In this document: positions 7,434 to 15,753 of the stretch, piece after piece
Position numbering within the stretch: the stretch's first letter is position 1
Layout of the letters: every line of letters starts with the position of its first letter
From: Actinomycetes bacterium
GTDB taxonomy: Bacteria > Actinomycetota > Coriobacteriia > Coriobacteriales > Eggerthellaceae
Reading direction: 5' to 3'
DNA: 45,357 nucleotides
Assembly (NCBI GenBank): GCA_023403475.1
Contig: JAEYEL010000083.1
Location: 1 to 45,357, forward strand
The notes under the pieces: generated by a model
The model's input: only the letters and a program-made list of their open reading frames with translations
The model's database searches: none
Told to the model about the DNA's origin: nothing
Made by a program: the position numbers and the translations under genes

Positions 7434-8448
7434 TCATTTTTCCGTTGCGCCGTTGGCTTCCGGCTTATGCCATTCTCTCAAAACCGCCTTCACCTGTGCG
7501 ATCAGTTCCTCTTTGTTAGGGATTACATAGGTATAGCGCGAAGCGAAAATGTTGTTGGAAAGACCGCCGAGGGCGTATTCCGCTTCCACATTTGCCTTGT
7601 CGGTACAAAGGATGATGCCAATGGGCGGATTGTCGTCGGAATCGTTGACCTCTGCGGCATAGTAGTTGAGATACATATTGAGCTGCCCGACCGCTTCCGG
7701 CAGCAGCTTGACCGTTTTCAGCTCGATCAACACGTAAGCGCGGAGAGGTTTGTTGTAAAAGACCATGTCCACATAGTAATGGATGTTGTTCAGCGTGACC
7801 CGCTGCTGCGTGCCGACGAACATAAACCCGCGCCCCAGCTCCAAAAGGAACTTCTCAATCTGCTGGACAAGTGCTTTTTCCAGCTCGCTTTCCATAATGG
7901 GCTTGTTTTCGGGGATGCCAAGGAACTCGAACACATAGGGATCTTTGATGATGTCGCTGGGAGAGGCCAATTCGATGCCCTTTTGCGCGAGAGCAAGCAC
8001 TGTTTCCTTATTCGTTTTTCCGTCGGAAAGAAGCAGCCTTTCGTAGAGGGAGGTTGCCATCTGACGCTTCAATTCCCGAACAGACCAGCTGGAATTGATT
8101 GCTTCCTTCTCATAAAAACTGCGCTTGTCTTCGTCAGAGATGGAAAGCAGCTCGCAGTAGTGCGTCCAGCTCAATTTTCCAGTCACCGACTGAAAATTCT
8201 TATAGGTCAGATAAAACAGCCGCATATTGTAAATGTTTGCGCGAGAAAAACCCTTACCAAACTCTTTTGTCAGTACTCTAGACAGTTCTTTTAACGTCTG
8301 CTGTCCGTATTCTGCTCGTTCCTTGTTTTGCTGCTCATGCTCCACTATAATGCGCCCGATGTTCCAGTAAGCAATCAGAAGCTCCGTGTTCACCTGCTGC
8401 GCTACATTCTGCCGCGCAGACTGTCGGCTTTGTTCCGTCAACCGACAG
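7434..8448 (-). CDS. DUF1016 (YhcG-type) PDDEXK nuclease domain protein, 5' end uncertain
   Basis: About 337 aa in family register. The N-terminal helical domain (EQSRQSARQNVAQQVNTELLIAYWNIGRIIVEHEQ) and a C-terminal nuclease-like domain with HYYVDMVFYNKPLRAYVLIELK (D...E-x-K pattern) identify the DUF1016/YhcG family, proposed DNA nucleases often found with restriction or defence genes. The family's first 15-20 residues are missing. The frame instead stays open into the upstream zinc-ribbon gene, whose stop is at 8471. No ATG is available; a TTG near 8448 is the best in-frame start. Codon use and base composition are AT-richer than the flanks, suggesting acquisition. It is either a 5'-truncated gene or one translated by coupling. 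Confidence 0.8.
8421..8448. repeat. Inverted repeat at the 5' end of the DUF1016 gene
   Basis: CTGTCGG (8421-8427) and CCGACAG (8442-8448) are perfect inverted copies 14 bases apart, within 25 bases of the junction with the zinc-ribbon gene. It could be a trace of the insertion or a small RNA hairpin over the start. Confidence 0.5.
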
Positions 8449-8470
8449 GTCAGCAAAACCCCAACGGCTG

Positions 8471-9199
8471 CTAGGTCGCCGGGACGACGATGAGCAGGCG
8501 CTTGCAGTTGGGACATGTCGCCAAGGGAGCCTGCGCCTTCAGGTCGAGCAGGCGACCGCCGTCTATCGGCGTGCGGCAAGCACTGCACTTCCCGTCGAGC
8601 AAACGCGCTACGGCTACACCGCCCGTGCGCGAGGCCGTTTTCTCGTAAAGACCTCGTATCCCTTCGGAAAGATGCTCGGAAACGCGCGCCTTTTGCGCTT
8701 CGAGGCGGGCGATGTCGTTTTTCAGCGCGCCTCCCTGCGTCTGGAACGCCTTTGTCGCCTCCGCCTCCTGTCGGTTGACGGATTCAAGCAGCGAGGAAAC
8801 CTGAGCCTCTATCTCCTCCACCTTCGCAAGTTCTGAGCCAAGCTTGTCGAGCTCCTCTTCAAGCGTGGCGCGCCGCTTCGCGTAGCCGTTCATTTCCTTG
8901 GCACGAGCCTCGACGTTGCGATAGTTGTCTTTGGCGTTCTCGACCGCCTCCTGCGCAATGCGCTGCTTGACGGCCAGCTTCGCATCCTCGTCGCTCACGC
9001 GGGAAAGCTTGGCCTCGGCCTCTTTCCTCATGGCTTCCACGCGCGCGCGCTTCTCCTCTATAACGCGCTTCTTTTCGCGAGCGGCCACGATCACCTTGCG
9101 CTGCGGAAGCTCGGCAAGCTCTTTCTCAAGACGAATGATTTCCAGATCGACCTGTTGCATCTGCAGCAACGTTGCCAGTTCTTCGCTCGTGGCTCTCAT
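8471..9199 (-). CDS. Coiled-coil zinc-ribbon protein (CT398-like)
   Basis: 242 aa. Residues about 5-180 are an almost unbroken charged coiled coil (heptads rich in E, K, A and R). The end is a C4 zinc ribbon, KCSACRTPIDGG ... ATCPNCKRLLIV. This arrangement is typical of the CT398/YbgI-adjacent family found next to Nif3-like genes in many bacteria. Its molecular role is not established; nucleic-acid or flagellar/secretion links have been proposed for relatives. It follows the Nif3 gene by 75 bases in the same direction. Confidence 0.85.
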   Translation of the reverse strand: MRATSEELATLLQMQQVDLEIIRLEKELAELPQRKVIVAAREKKRVIEEKRARVEAMRKEAEAKLSRVSDEDAKLAVKQRIAQEAVENAKDNYRNVEARAKEMNGYAKRRATLEEELDKLGSELAKVEEIEAQVSSLLESVNRQEAEATKAFQTQGGALKNDIARLEAQKARVSEHLSEGIRGLYEKTASRTGGVAVARLLDGKCSACRTPIDGGRLLDLKAQAPLATCPNCKRLLIVVPAT

Positions 9200-9274
9200 A
9201 CGGTTCCTCTCGTCGCGCGTTTTTCCGCCTACCGCTCAGTATGCCACAACGTGCAGGCAAAACAAGCGGTGCTG

Positions 9275-10165
9275 CTACATTCTGATAGTTTCCGGATACG
9301 ACCAGTTGTCGCCTTGATCGAGCACCTTCACACGGTCGGCCGGCACGCCCGCACGCACGGCGGCATCGGCGAGCACCGCCGCAAGGGGAAGCTCGCTCAC
9401 ATCGTGACCTAGATCGACGATGCACAGACCCGCTTGCGAAAGCGCGAGGGCATCGTGGTACTTCACCTCCCCGCACACCAGGCAGTCGATGTGCGCCCGC
9501 AAGCATTCCCGCGCCATCTCGCCGGCAGAACCCGTGCAGGTGACCACCGCTTTCAGCTCGCGGGAGAAATCGCCCCATACGCGCGGGGCGCGGGCGAACA
9601 CCGAGGTGCAGCGAGCAGCCAAACGGCCCAGCGTAAGCGGCTCGTCCTCGCCCCGCACCGAGCACACCTGCCCGTAGCCCTTGCGCCTGGAATTCGGCGC
9701 GGGAACGAGCAGCTGGCCCTTGAAGTTCAGGTTCAGCATGCTCGGCAACACGCGTGCGGCGCGCTCGCTCACGTCGAGCGCCGTATGGAACGACATGACG
9801 GCCACTCCGCCTTCTATGGCTGCCCACACGCCCGCACCGGTTGCCGCCGCCGCGCTTTTCGCGGGCTTGAACGAATCGGGAGCCTCGAGGAAAAGCGGAT
9901 GATGGGTCAAAAGCACGTTCGCGCCGCAAGACGCAGCGTCGCGCACTGCGAAAACCGTCGGGTCGAGCGCCACGGCGACGCCTTCCACAAGGCGGGCAGG
10001 ATCCCCCACCGTCATGCCGGTCTTATCCCAAGCTTCGGCGTCGGCCGCAGGGAAGTCGGCAAGCAGCGCCGCTTCGAGCGCGCCCACCGTCAAAGTTGCG
10101 GCGGGTTTCGACAACGGCCCTGAAGCCCTTCTGCTCAAGCCTTCCTGCTTCTTCTTCACTATCAT
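9275..10165 (-). CDS. Nif3-like dinuclear metal center protein
   Basis: 296 aa from the ATG at 10165, which has GGAGG seven bases upstream; the ten-codon extension is rejected. Metal-site motifs of the Nif3/YbgI/YqfO family are present: LLTHHPLFL (two His), SFHTALDVSE (His, Asp), GEVKYHDAL and the late DLGHDVSE (His/Glu). The central insertion found in longer family members (YqfO PII-like domain) is absent, so this is the short type. These hexameric proteins bind two metals; annotation as 'GTP cyclohydrolase 1 type 2' is not functionally secure. It lies between the cysteine desulfurase and zinc-ribbon genes. Confidence 0.9.
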   Translation of the reverse strand: MIVKKKQEGLSRRASGPLSKPAATLTVGALEAALLADFPAADAEAWDKTGMTVGDPARLVEGVAVALDPTVFAVRDAASCGANVLLTHHPLFLEAPDSFKPAKSAAAATGAGVWAAIEGGVAVMSFHTALDVSERAARVLPSMLNLNFKGQLLVPAPNSRRKGYGQVCSVRGEDEPLTLGRLAARCTSVFARAPRVWGDFSRELKAVVTCTGSAGEMARECLRAHIDCLVCGEVKYHDALALSQAGLCIVDLGHDVSELPLAAVLADAAVRAGVPADRVKVLDQGDNWSYPETIRM

Positions 10166-10273
10166 GATGAAACCTCCTTCTTGAAACCTTGGCACCGCTC
10201 GCCTTCGCGGTGGCGTCTGTCTATCATGGGAGCGAAACGTTGCGCAAAACGCACGTCGCCGTCCGCTCGCGGG

Positions 10274-11482
10274 CTATTCCCATGCAATGGCCTTCCCGAA
10301 CGCCTCCAAAAACGACCGGGCATCGTCTTTCGTAGTGAGCCTTCCAAACGACACGCGAAGCGCCCCCTGGGCTTTGTCGCGAGAAACGCCCAGCGCGCGC
10401 AGCACGTGGCTCGGCTCCAAGTCGTGCGAGGCGCAGGCAGAGCCGCCCGAAACGCCGAAGCCCAGCGCATCGAGGCGGATGATGAGCGTCTGGCTTTCGA
10501 AGCCCTCTACGAGCACATGCACGATGTTGGGGAGAAAACGCGTGGAACCCGGCTGCACATCGACCGTGCGGGATACGCGCGGATAACGGGAAAGACCCTC
10601 GTAGAGCAGATCGCGCAGCGCACGTTGGCGCGCAGTTTCCTTGTCGAGCATTGAAGTGGCGGCGCGACACGCCGCCGCGAAGCCCGCCGCCCCGCACACG
10701 TTCTGCGTGCCGCTGCGACGCCCCTCTTCCTGACCGCCGCCCAGCATGAACGCCTCGAAGGGCGTCCGCGCGCGCAGGTACAGGGCGCCTATGCCTTTCG
10801 GCCCGCCTATTTTGTGAGCAGAGAACGCTGCGGCGTCGACGCCCCACGCGCCCACGTCCACGGGCGTCTTGCCGAGCGCCTGCACGGCGTCGGTATGGAA
10901 AAGCGCCCCTCGCGCATGGGCGATGCGCACAAGCTCGGCTACGGGCTGTACGCTTCCCACCTCGCTGTTAGCCGCCTGCACGGAAACGAGCACCGTGTCG
11001 TCGGTAAGCGCCTCTTCGAGCGCCTCTTCATGAATAAAGCCCTGGGAATCGGGGGAAAGGCGCGTGACGCGAAACCCCTCGCGCTCAAGGCGGCTTGCAG
11101 GTTCGAGCACCGCCTCGTGCTCCATGACCGTCGTGACGATGTGAGGCGCATCCGTTCGCCGCCCCGCTCGGGCGCGCGCGGCCACGGCGGCATGTGCCAT
11201 GCCAAGCAGGGCAGCGTTGTCGGATTCCGTGGCGCCGGAGGTGAGCAGAACCTCGTTCGCGCGGCGAGCCCCCACACACCGGGCAAACGTTCGCCGTGCT
11301 TCTTCGAGTGCGGAAAACGCCGCGCGCCCCGGCGAATGCAGAGAGTTCGCGTTCGCGCCCAGCGCCACGTTCGCGCGACCGGGCGCGAGGAACGGCTCCA
11401 TGGCGCGCGCCGCCTCCTCGCACAGAGGAGCCGTGGCCGCCCAATCGAGATACACGTAGGCTTCGGGGTCGAACGAGGTCAC
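10274..11482 (-). CDS. Cysteine desulfurase (NifS/IscS family)
   Basis: 402 aa, class-V PLP enzyme that moves sulfur from cysteine to acceptors for Fe-S clusters and thio-tRNA. It begins VYLDWAATAP. The PLP site includes TSGATESDN, TVMEHEAVLEP, HTDAVQALGK and the Schiff-base lysine in SAHKIGGPKG. The active Cys is in SGGSACASHD, a short loop of the IscS/NifS type. The start is GTG at 11482, overlapping the rpe stop as GTGA, so translation is probably coupled. No iscU or mnmA is adjacent, so the sulfur acceptor is unknown. Confidence 0.95.
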   Translation of the reverse strand: MTSFDPEAYVYLDWAATAPLCEEAARAMEPFLAPGRANVALGANANSLHSPGRAAFSALEEARRTFARCVGARRANEVLLTSGATESDNAALLGMAHAAVAARARAGRRTDAPHIVTTVMEHEAVLEPASRLEREGFRVTRLSPDSQGFIHEEALEEALTDDTVLVSVQAANSEVGSVQPVAELVRIAHARGALFHTDAVQALGKTPVDVGAWGVDAAAFSAHKIGGPKGIGALYLRARTPFEAFMLGGGQEEGRRSGTQNVCGAAGFAAACRAATSMLDKETARQRALRDLLYEGLSRYPRVSRTVDVQPGSTRFLPNIVHVLVEGFESQTLIIRLDALGFGVSGGSACASHDLEPSHVLRALGVSRDKAQGALRVSFGRLTTKDDARSFLEAFGKAIAWE

Positions 11483-12303
11483 GCTCGCTCACCGGCTTTC
11501 GGGTGGAGAAGTCTTTCGCGGCCTGCGCCTTTGCAGCCGGCATCGCTGCCCGAGGGGTGCGTGGTGCCCGAGGGGTGCGCGGCGCCCGAAGTGCCTTCCC
11601 CGTCGTCGGCGCTTACGGCGCGTGCGCGCGCGGCATCGGCCACCTCGCGGATCATCGCTATGGCTCGCGCCGGATCGGGGGATGCGAACACCGCGTTACC
11701 GCACACGAGCACGTCCGCCCCGGCGGAAGCTGCCAGCCCCGCCGTGGGAAGACCGATGCCGCCGTCTATCTGGATGAGAGGCGCAACCCCTGCAGCACGT
11801 GCGGCCTTCGCCATCTTGAGCGTGCGCCACTCGCTGCCGTCGATGAAGCGTTGACCGGAAAACCCCGGCTCGACGCTCATGACAAGCACCATGTCGAGAT
11901 CGGCCAGATACGGGACCACCGCATCGACCGCCGTGCCTGGCTTGAGTGAGAGCGTCGCTTTCGCACCCGCATCGCGCATGAGGGAAAGCGCACGGCGCAC
12001 CTCCTCTTCCCCGTCAAGCGCTTCCACGTGCACGGTCACAAAATCGGCTCCGGCATCGAGAAACCACGGCAGCTGCTCAAGCGGGTTGCTTATCATAAGA
12101 TGCACATCGAGCGGCAACTCGGTCGCGCGTCTGAGCTGCTTCACCAAGGGAACTCCCATGGAGAGGTTCGGCACGAAGTGCCCGTCCATCACATCGATGT
12201 GCACCATATCGGCGCCCGCTTCCTCGATGAGCGCCACGTCGCGCCCTAAGTTCATGAAGTTCGCCGAAAGAATAGACGGAGCTATTCGCACCGGTTCGAA
12301 CAT
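11479..12303 (-). CDS. rpe: Ribulose-phosphate 3-epimerase
   Basis: 274 aa. It interconverts ribulose-5-P and xylulose-5-P in the pentose phosphate pathway. TIM-barrel motifs are all present: IAPSILSANF, MVHIDVMDGHFVPN, PLDVHLMI, MVLVMSVEPGFSGQ, LIQIDGGI and GADVLVCGNAVF. The catalytic Asp pair and metal His residues are in these segments. GAGG upstream fixes the ATG at 12303. The C-terminal ~45 residues (ADDGEGTSGAAHPSG...) are an extra Gly/Ser/Pro-rich tail partly built from an 18-bp tandem repeat. It is first in a run with cysteine desulfurase, nif3 and the zinc-ribbon gene. Confidence 0.95.
   Translation of the reverse strand: MFEPVRIAPSILSANFMNLGRDVALIEEAGADMVHIDVMDGHFVPNLSMGVPLVKQLRRATELPLDVHLMISNPLEQLPWFLDAGADFVTVHVEALDGEEEVRRALSLMRDAGAKATLSLKPGTAVDAVVPYLADLDMVLVMSVEPGFSGQRFIDGSEWRTLKMAKAARAAGVAPLIQIDGGIGLPTAGLAASAGADVLVCGNAVFASPDPARAIAMIREVADAARARAVSADDGEGTSGAAHPSGTTHPSGSDAGCKGAGRERLLHPKAGERA
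11547..11582. repeat. 18-bp tandem duplication in the rpe 3' end
   Basis: TGCCCGAGGGGTGCGTGG (11547-11564) is followed directly by TGCCCGAGGGGTGCGCGG (11565-11582), one mismatch. It encodes the repeated His-Pro-Ser-Gly motif in the tail of the epimerase. Confidence 0.85.
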
Positions 12304-12903
12304 GACTGCCTCGCTTTCCCGTTGTGCGCATCGCGCCCTGCGGCCTTCCTTCGCACTGGCGGAAGACAGCCAACCGCAGCCTGCAAGCGAAAGCCTGCAA
12401 GCGAAAGCCGCACGACGTGGCGCATACGCGTCGTTTCCCACCCGCTATTCTAACGCATGCGCCCGCACGCCGTGCCGCCTTGCAGAAAGCATGTCAAAAA
12501 ACGCACGGAGCCGCACGTGCACGCGCACGCACGTTTCCAAACACGCCCCCAGGCGCGCACTCCAAACGTACTCCCGGGCGCGCAGCCTGCCTCTAGGCGC
12601 GCGCCTAGTGCGCACCTAGTGCGCGCCCAAACTTCACCGCTCGGAAACCGGACGCTTTTCGGACGGGAAGCCAGAATCCATTCACTCGGGGAATAACCTG
12701 CCGCATCGGATAGCATCCTTACGAGGAAGAGATGCTTCGAAACCGGGAGGCGCACTACCTCCGTTTCTCACCAACCGCGCAAGTGATGTCGAGTTCCACA
12801 ATGCATTCGACAAAAAAGACCCGCGAAGGCGCCCTGCGCAACGACTATAATAGGAATCGCACCCTTCTTCACTTCTCTTCGCTTCTCGACCGGAAGGAGC
12901 TCG
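12304..12903. other. 600-bp intergenic region between rpe and the alkyltransferase-like gene
   Basis: No gene is supported on either strand. It contains a 16-bp palindrome and an 11-bp-period repeat (12593-12624) in a stretch dominated by CG-rich alternating sequence. A lone TATAAT at 12846-12851 ahead of the plus-strand gene lacks a recognisable -35. Confidence 0.55.
12593..12624. repeat. Palindrome CTAGGCGCGCGCCTAG plus CCTAGTGCGC direct repeat
   Basis: A perfect 16-bp palindrome (12593-12608) overlaps two copies of CCTAGTGCGC (12604-12613, 12615-12624). The purpose is unknown; a protein-binding site or a cruciform-prone patch are both possible. Confidence 0.7.
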
Positions 12904-13377
12904 ATGAACGACCAAAGCGCAGCCTATTTCGTTTACCGCACGCCACATGGACCTGTAACCATAGGCGTTTGCGCAGGATGCATTACGCATGTTGCGCTCG
13001 GCGAGGTGGAGTTTGCGGGCGAACGCAAGCCTACCGAGCTTTCCAACAGGGCGGCCACCGAGCTTCTGGAATACTTCGCTGGGAAGCGCCGCGAGTTCGA
13101 TTTGCCCCTGGCTCCTGCGGGGACGGCCTTCCAGCATGCCGTATGGAACGAGCTGGCACGCATTCCCTACGGACAGGAGCGCACGAGCACGGAGGTGGCA
13201 GATGCCTTGGGGCGCCGCTCGGCGATGCGCGCCGTAGGGTCGGCCGTGAGACGCAACCCCGTGGAGATACTCGTGCCCGGACATCGTGTGGTAAGCGCAC
13301 AGGGAAAGGCGCTCGGGGCGAGCAAGGCCTCCCTGCTCCGGTTCGCCTTGCTGGAGTTCGAAAGACGCAACCTATGA
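12904..13377 (+). CDS. Alkyltransferase-like protein (MGMT fold) lacking the catalytic cysteine
   Basis: 157 aa, full MGMT/Ogt length with both the N-terminal domain and the C-terminal DNA-binding domain. The DNA-reading features remain: IPYG (Tyr89), HTH ending in MRAVGSAVRRNP (Arg109 as the Arg finger, Asn118 as the Asn hinge). The active motif, normally PCHRV, is PGHRV (Gly126; codon GGA at 13291-13293), and the usual GYxGG loop after it is gone. It therefore cannot transfer alkyl groups by the known mechanism. It may act like alkyltransferase-like (ATL) proteins, which bind O6-alkylguanine and recruit nucleotide excision repair; known ATLs usually have Trp or Ala at this site. GGAAGGAG precedes the ATG. 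Its stop overlaps the next start as ATGA. Confidence 0.88.
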   Translation: MNDQSAAYFVYRTPHGPVTIGVCAGCITHVALGEVEFAGERKPTELSNRAATELLEYFAGKRREFDLPLAPAGTAFQHAVWNELARIPYGQERTSTEVADALGRRSAMRAVGSAVRRNPVEILVPGHRVVSAQGKALGASKASLLRFALLEFERRNL

Positions 13378-15392
13378 ACGTGTACGTCTCCGACATCCTT
13401 GCCGCCTTTGCCGCGTTCGCAGTGCTCGCCCTCGCGCTGACCGCGCCCTACATGATCTACCAGTACCGCAAGCGCGGATCGGTGCCGTGGCTGCGAACGC
13501 TTGTAATCTACTCGTTCGCGTTCTACCTGCTGTGCGCCTATTTCCTCGTGCTTCTGCCCCTACCCGCTGACCGCACGGCATACGTTCCCTACGCCGCCGC
13601 ACCGCAGCTTGTGCCGTTCAAGTTCGTTGCCGAGATAGCCCGCGAGGCGCACATAAGCGCGAACCCTGCCACATGGATAGGATTCGCGAGCACGCCCGCC
13701 GTGTACGAGGCCTTCTTCAACCTGCTGCTCACACTGCCCTTCGGCGTGTATCTGCGCTACTTCTTCCGACGCACATGGTGGCAGACGCTCGCCTTGAGCT
13801 TCTGCCTCACGCTCTCGTTCGAGACGTTGCAGCTCACCGGGCTTTTGGGCATATACGCGCACCCTTACCGTCTGTTCGACGTAGACGACCTTATAGCGAA
13901 CACGCTCGGCTCCATGATAGGTTTTTGGATGGCAGGCCCTGCCATGCGCGTGCTGCCCGACGTGCGGCTCATCGACGCCGAAGCGCAGGAGGCGGGAATG
14001 CGCGCCAGCGTCACGCGACGGGCGCTCTCGTTTTTCATCGACTTGCTCATTGCCCAGGTTGCATCGGGCATGCTGGCAGGCGCGTTCGGACTCGCTGCGG
14101 GAATAGCCGCAGCGGCAGGCGGCAACTCCAACCCAGCCCAACAGAGCTCGGGCTTCGAAGGGAGCATCGCCGAATGGGCAGCCTTTGCCTTGGTGTTCGC
14201 CGTCGTGCCCGCGCTCACGCAAGGGAAAACGCCCGGACAGGCGCTGCTGCGGCTGGTCATTGTGCGACCTGATGCGTCACCCGCCCGCTGGTACCAGCCC
14301 GCCGCGCGCTACGGCATCCTGTTTCTGATTGTCTGGCTTCCGTTCTCCCTGATAGAGGGCTTGGAAGCGCTTGGCGAAGCAGCCTTTGCGCAATCGGCTG
14401 GACTCGCCGGATTCGTGGCGGGCAACTCAGCCCTGTTCGCCCTTGCACTTTGGGCCGTGATGTTCGGCTGGATTGCCACGCTTAGCATCCGGGCGCTGCG
14501 CAGCGCGGTATGCAAGCGCCCGTTCGTCATGCTGAACGGCATCTTAAGCAACACGCGCGTCATGACGAGCGAGGGTGCGAAACGCGAACGGGCACGTCGG
14601 CGCGCCATGGACGTGAAGGACGTGGTAGCACTCGAGCAGAAGATAGCAAGCGAGGGAACGCCGCTTGCCGTCCTCATGTCCCGTGCAGGAGCAGCCGTGG
14701 CAGACGAAGTACGCACGTGGGTTCCCGATCCCTCGTCTGTGGTCGTTTTGGCCGGCAGCGGGAACAACGGCGGCGACGGTTGGGTGGCTGCGCAGTTGCT
14801 GGCGCGTGACGGCTATCGCGTGACGCTCGTCACGCCGAAGATAGCGGAAGAGATAACCGCCGAACCTGCGCGCACGACGGCGTTGAAGGTTTTCTCGGAC
14901 GCGGCGGCGCAAGGGCTTCCTTTGCACGTGCTCGTGGCACCCGATGCCGACGTGCTGGCAGACGCGGTGGACGGTGCGGCGTCCGTCGTCGATGCCGTTT
15001 TGGGCACCGGCTTTTCCGGCGAGGAGGTGCGCGAACCCTACGCGAGCTGGATAGAGGCCGCGAACCGCCGTCGCTTCGAAGGCTCGCGCGGGAAGGGTCG
15101 CGGCAAGCATCGCAAGCGCGTAGGCGCGCGCGGCAAACACGAGCGCTACGAACGTGTGCGCAAAACGGGCAAGACCCTCCCGCCCAAGGCGAAAGACGCG
15201 CCATTCGCGCTGGCGGTGGACGTGCCGAGCGGGCTTTCCGCACAGACGGGCGCACCGGCGCTGCCCTGCTTCGCGGCGGATATGACCGTGACCATGCTGG
15301 CCTTCAAAACCGGCCTCGTCGCGCCTTCCGCAGGGACATGGACGGGGATAATCCACTTGGCGCCGCTCGTCAGCGAGGGTGAGGCCTCCTGA
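13374..15392 (+). CDS. VanZ-RDD-NAD(P)HX epimerase (YjeF_N/NnrE) fusion protein
   Basis: 672 aa in one uninterrupted frame. Residues 1-~205 are a VanZ-like membrane domain (NLLLTLPFGVYLRYFF; ETLQLTG; YRLFDVDDLIANTLGSMIGF). Residues ~215-395 are an RDD membrane domain (TRRALSFFIDLLI; GKTPGQALLRLVIV). From ~412 there is a YjeF_N domain: ALEQKIASEGTPLAVLMSRAG, the nucleotide motif GSGNNGGDGWVAAQLL, and the late AVDVPSGLSAQTGAP. A basic insert of about 40 residues (Arg/Lys/Gly-rich, near 565-605) splits the epimerase domain. YjeF_N enzymes epimerise damaged NAD(P)H hydrate; the ADP-dependent dehydratase domain often fused to it is absent. There is no ribosome site before the internal Met at 14608, which supports a real fusion. 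The start overlaps the upstream gene by ATGA. Confidence 0.85.
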   Translation: MNVYVSDILAAFAAFAVLALALTAPYMIYQYRKRGSVPWLRTLVIYSFAFYLLCAYFLVLLPLPADRTAYVPYAAAPQLVPFKFVAEIAREAHISANPATWIGFASTPAVYEAFFNLLLTLPFGVYLRYFFRRTWWQTLALSFCLTLSFETLQLTGLLGIYAHPYRLFDVDDLIANTLGSMIGFWMAGPAMRVLPDVRLIDAEAQEAGMRASVTRRALSFFIDLLIAQVASGMLAGAFGLAAGIAAAAGGNSNPAQQSSGFEGSIAEWAAFALVFAVVPALTQGKTPGQALLRLVIVRPDASPARWYQPAARYGILFLIVWLPFSLIEGLEALGEAAFAQSAGLAGFVAGNSALFALALWAVMFGWIATLSIRALRSAVCKRPFVMLNGILSNTRVMTSEGAKRERARRRAMDVKDVVALEQKIASEGTPLAVLMSRAGAAVADEVRTWVPDPSSVVVLAGSGNNGGDGWVAAQLLARDGYRVTLVTPKIAEEITAEPARTTALKVFSDAAAQGLPLHVLVAPDADVLADAVDGAASVVDAVLGTGFSGEEVREPYASWIEAANRRRFEGSRGKGRGKHRKRVGARGKHERYERVRKTGKTLPPKAKDAPFALAVDVPSGLSAQTGAPALPCFAADMTVTMLAFKTGLVAPSAGTWTGIIHLAPLVSEGEAS

Positions 15393-15753
15393 GGAGCTGC
15401 GCCCTTCGCGCACCTTTCGCGCGCCTTTGCGGCCTTCCTGCCCTTTCGCACCCTTCGCTCCCTTTCGACCGTACGGCAAAGCGGCAAAGCAACGCCTCCC
15501 TTGGGGTGGGGAGTCCCAAGGGAGGTTTTCCAGTGCGCACCGAGGAGAAGGGGGCGGTGCGCATGCATTCGGCCCGTCGCAGGGTTTGAGAGGGGGTGTT
15601 CACACGAGAGACTGAGACGACGGACACGCGGATAGGTTGATTGAAGCTGCGCGTTGGAAGCGGCAGCGGTGACGTCGGAAAACGGAAGAAACGACATCAG
15701 CGGCGGCGCTGGGGGCAGCGGACGATGCGGGCAGAAATCGCGCAGATAGTCGG
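15393..15753. other. Convergent intergenic region with two hairpins
   Basis: No gene is seen. The first part is pyrimidine-rich low-complexity sequence (CCTTTCGC repeats), followed by the terminator and the second hairpin described in the terminator entry. The rest, up to the ferritin gene's end, shows nothing recognisable. Confidence 0.5.
15495..15529 (+). terminator. Rho-independent terminator after the VanZ-RDD-NnrE gene
   Basis: CCTCCCTTGGG (15495-15505) pairs perfectly with CCCAAGGGAGG (15515-15525) and TTTT follows. A second perfect 9-bp hairpin (TGCGCACCG 15534-15542 / CGGTGCGCA 15555-15563) lies five bases further on. Confidence 0.85.

Noticed and set aside
12732..13373. N-terminal extension of the VanZ-RDD-NnrE frame
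   Set aside because: This part is an out-of-frame shadow of the alkyltransferase-like gene; the real start is the ATG at 13374 overlapping that gene's stop.
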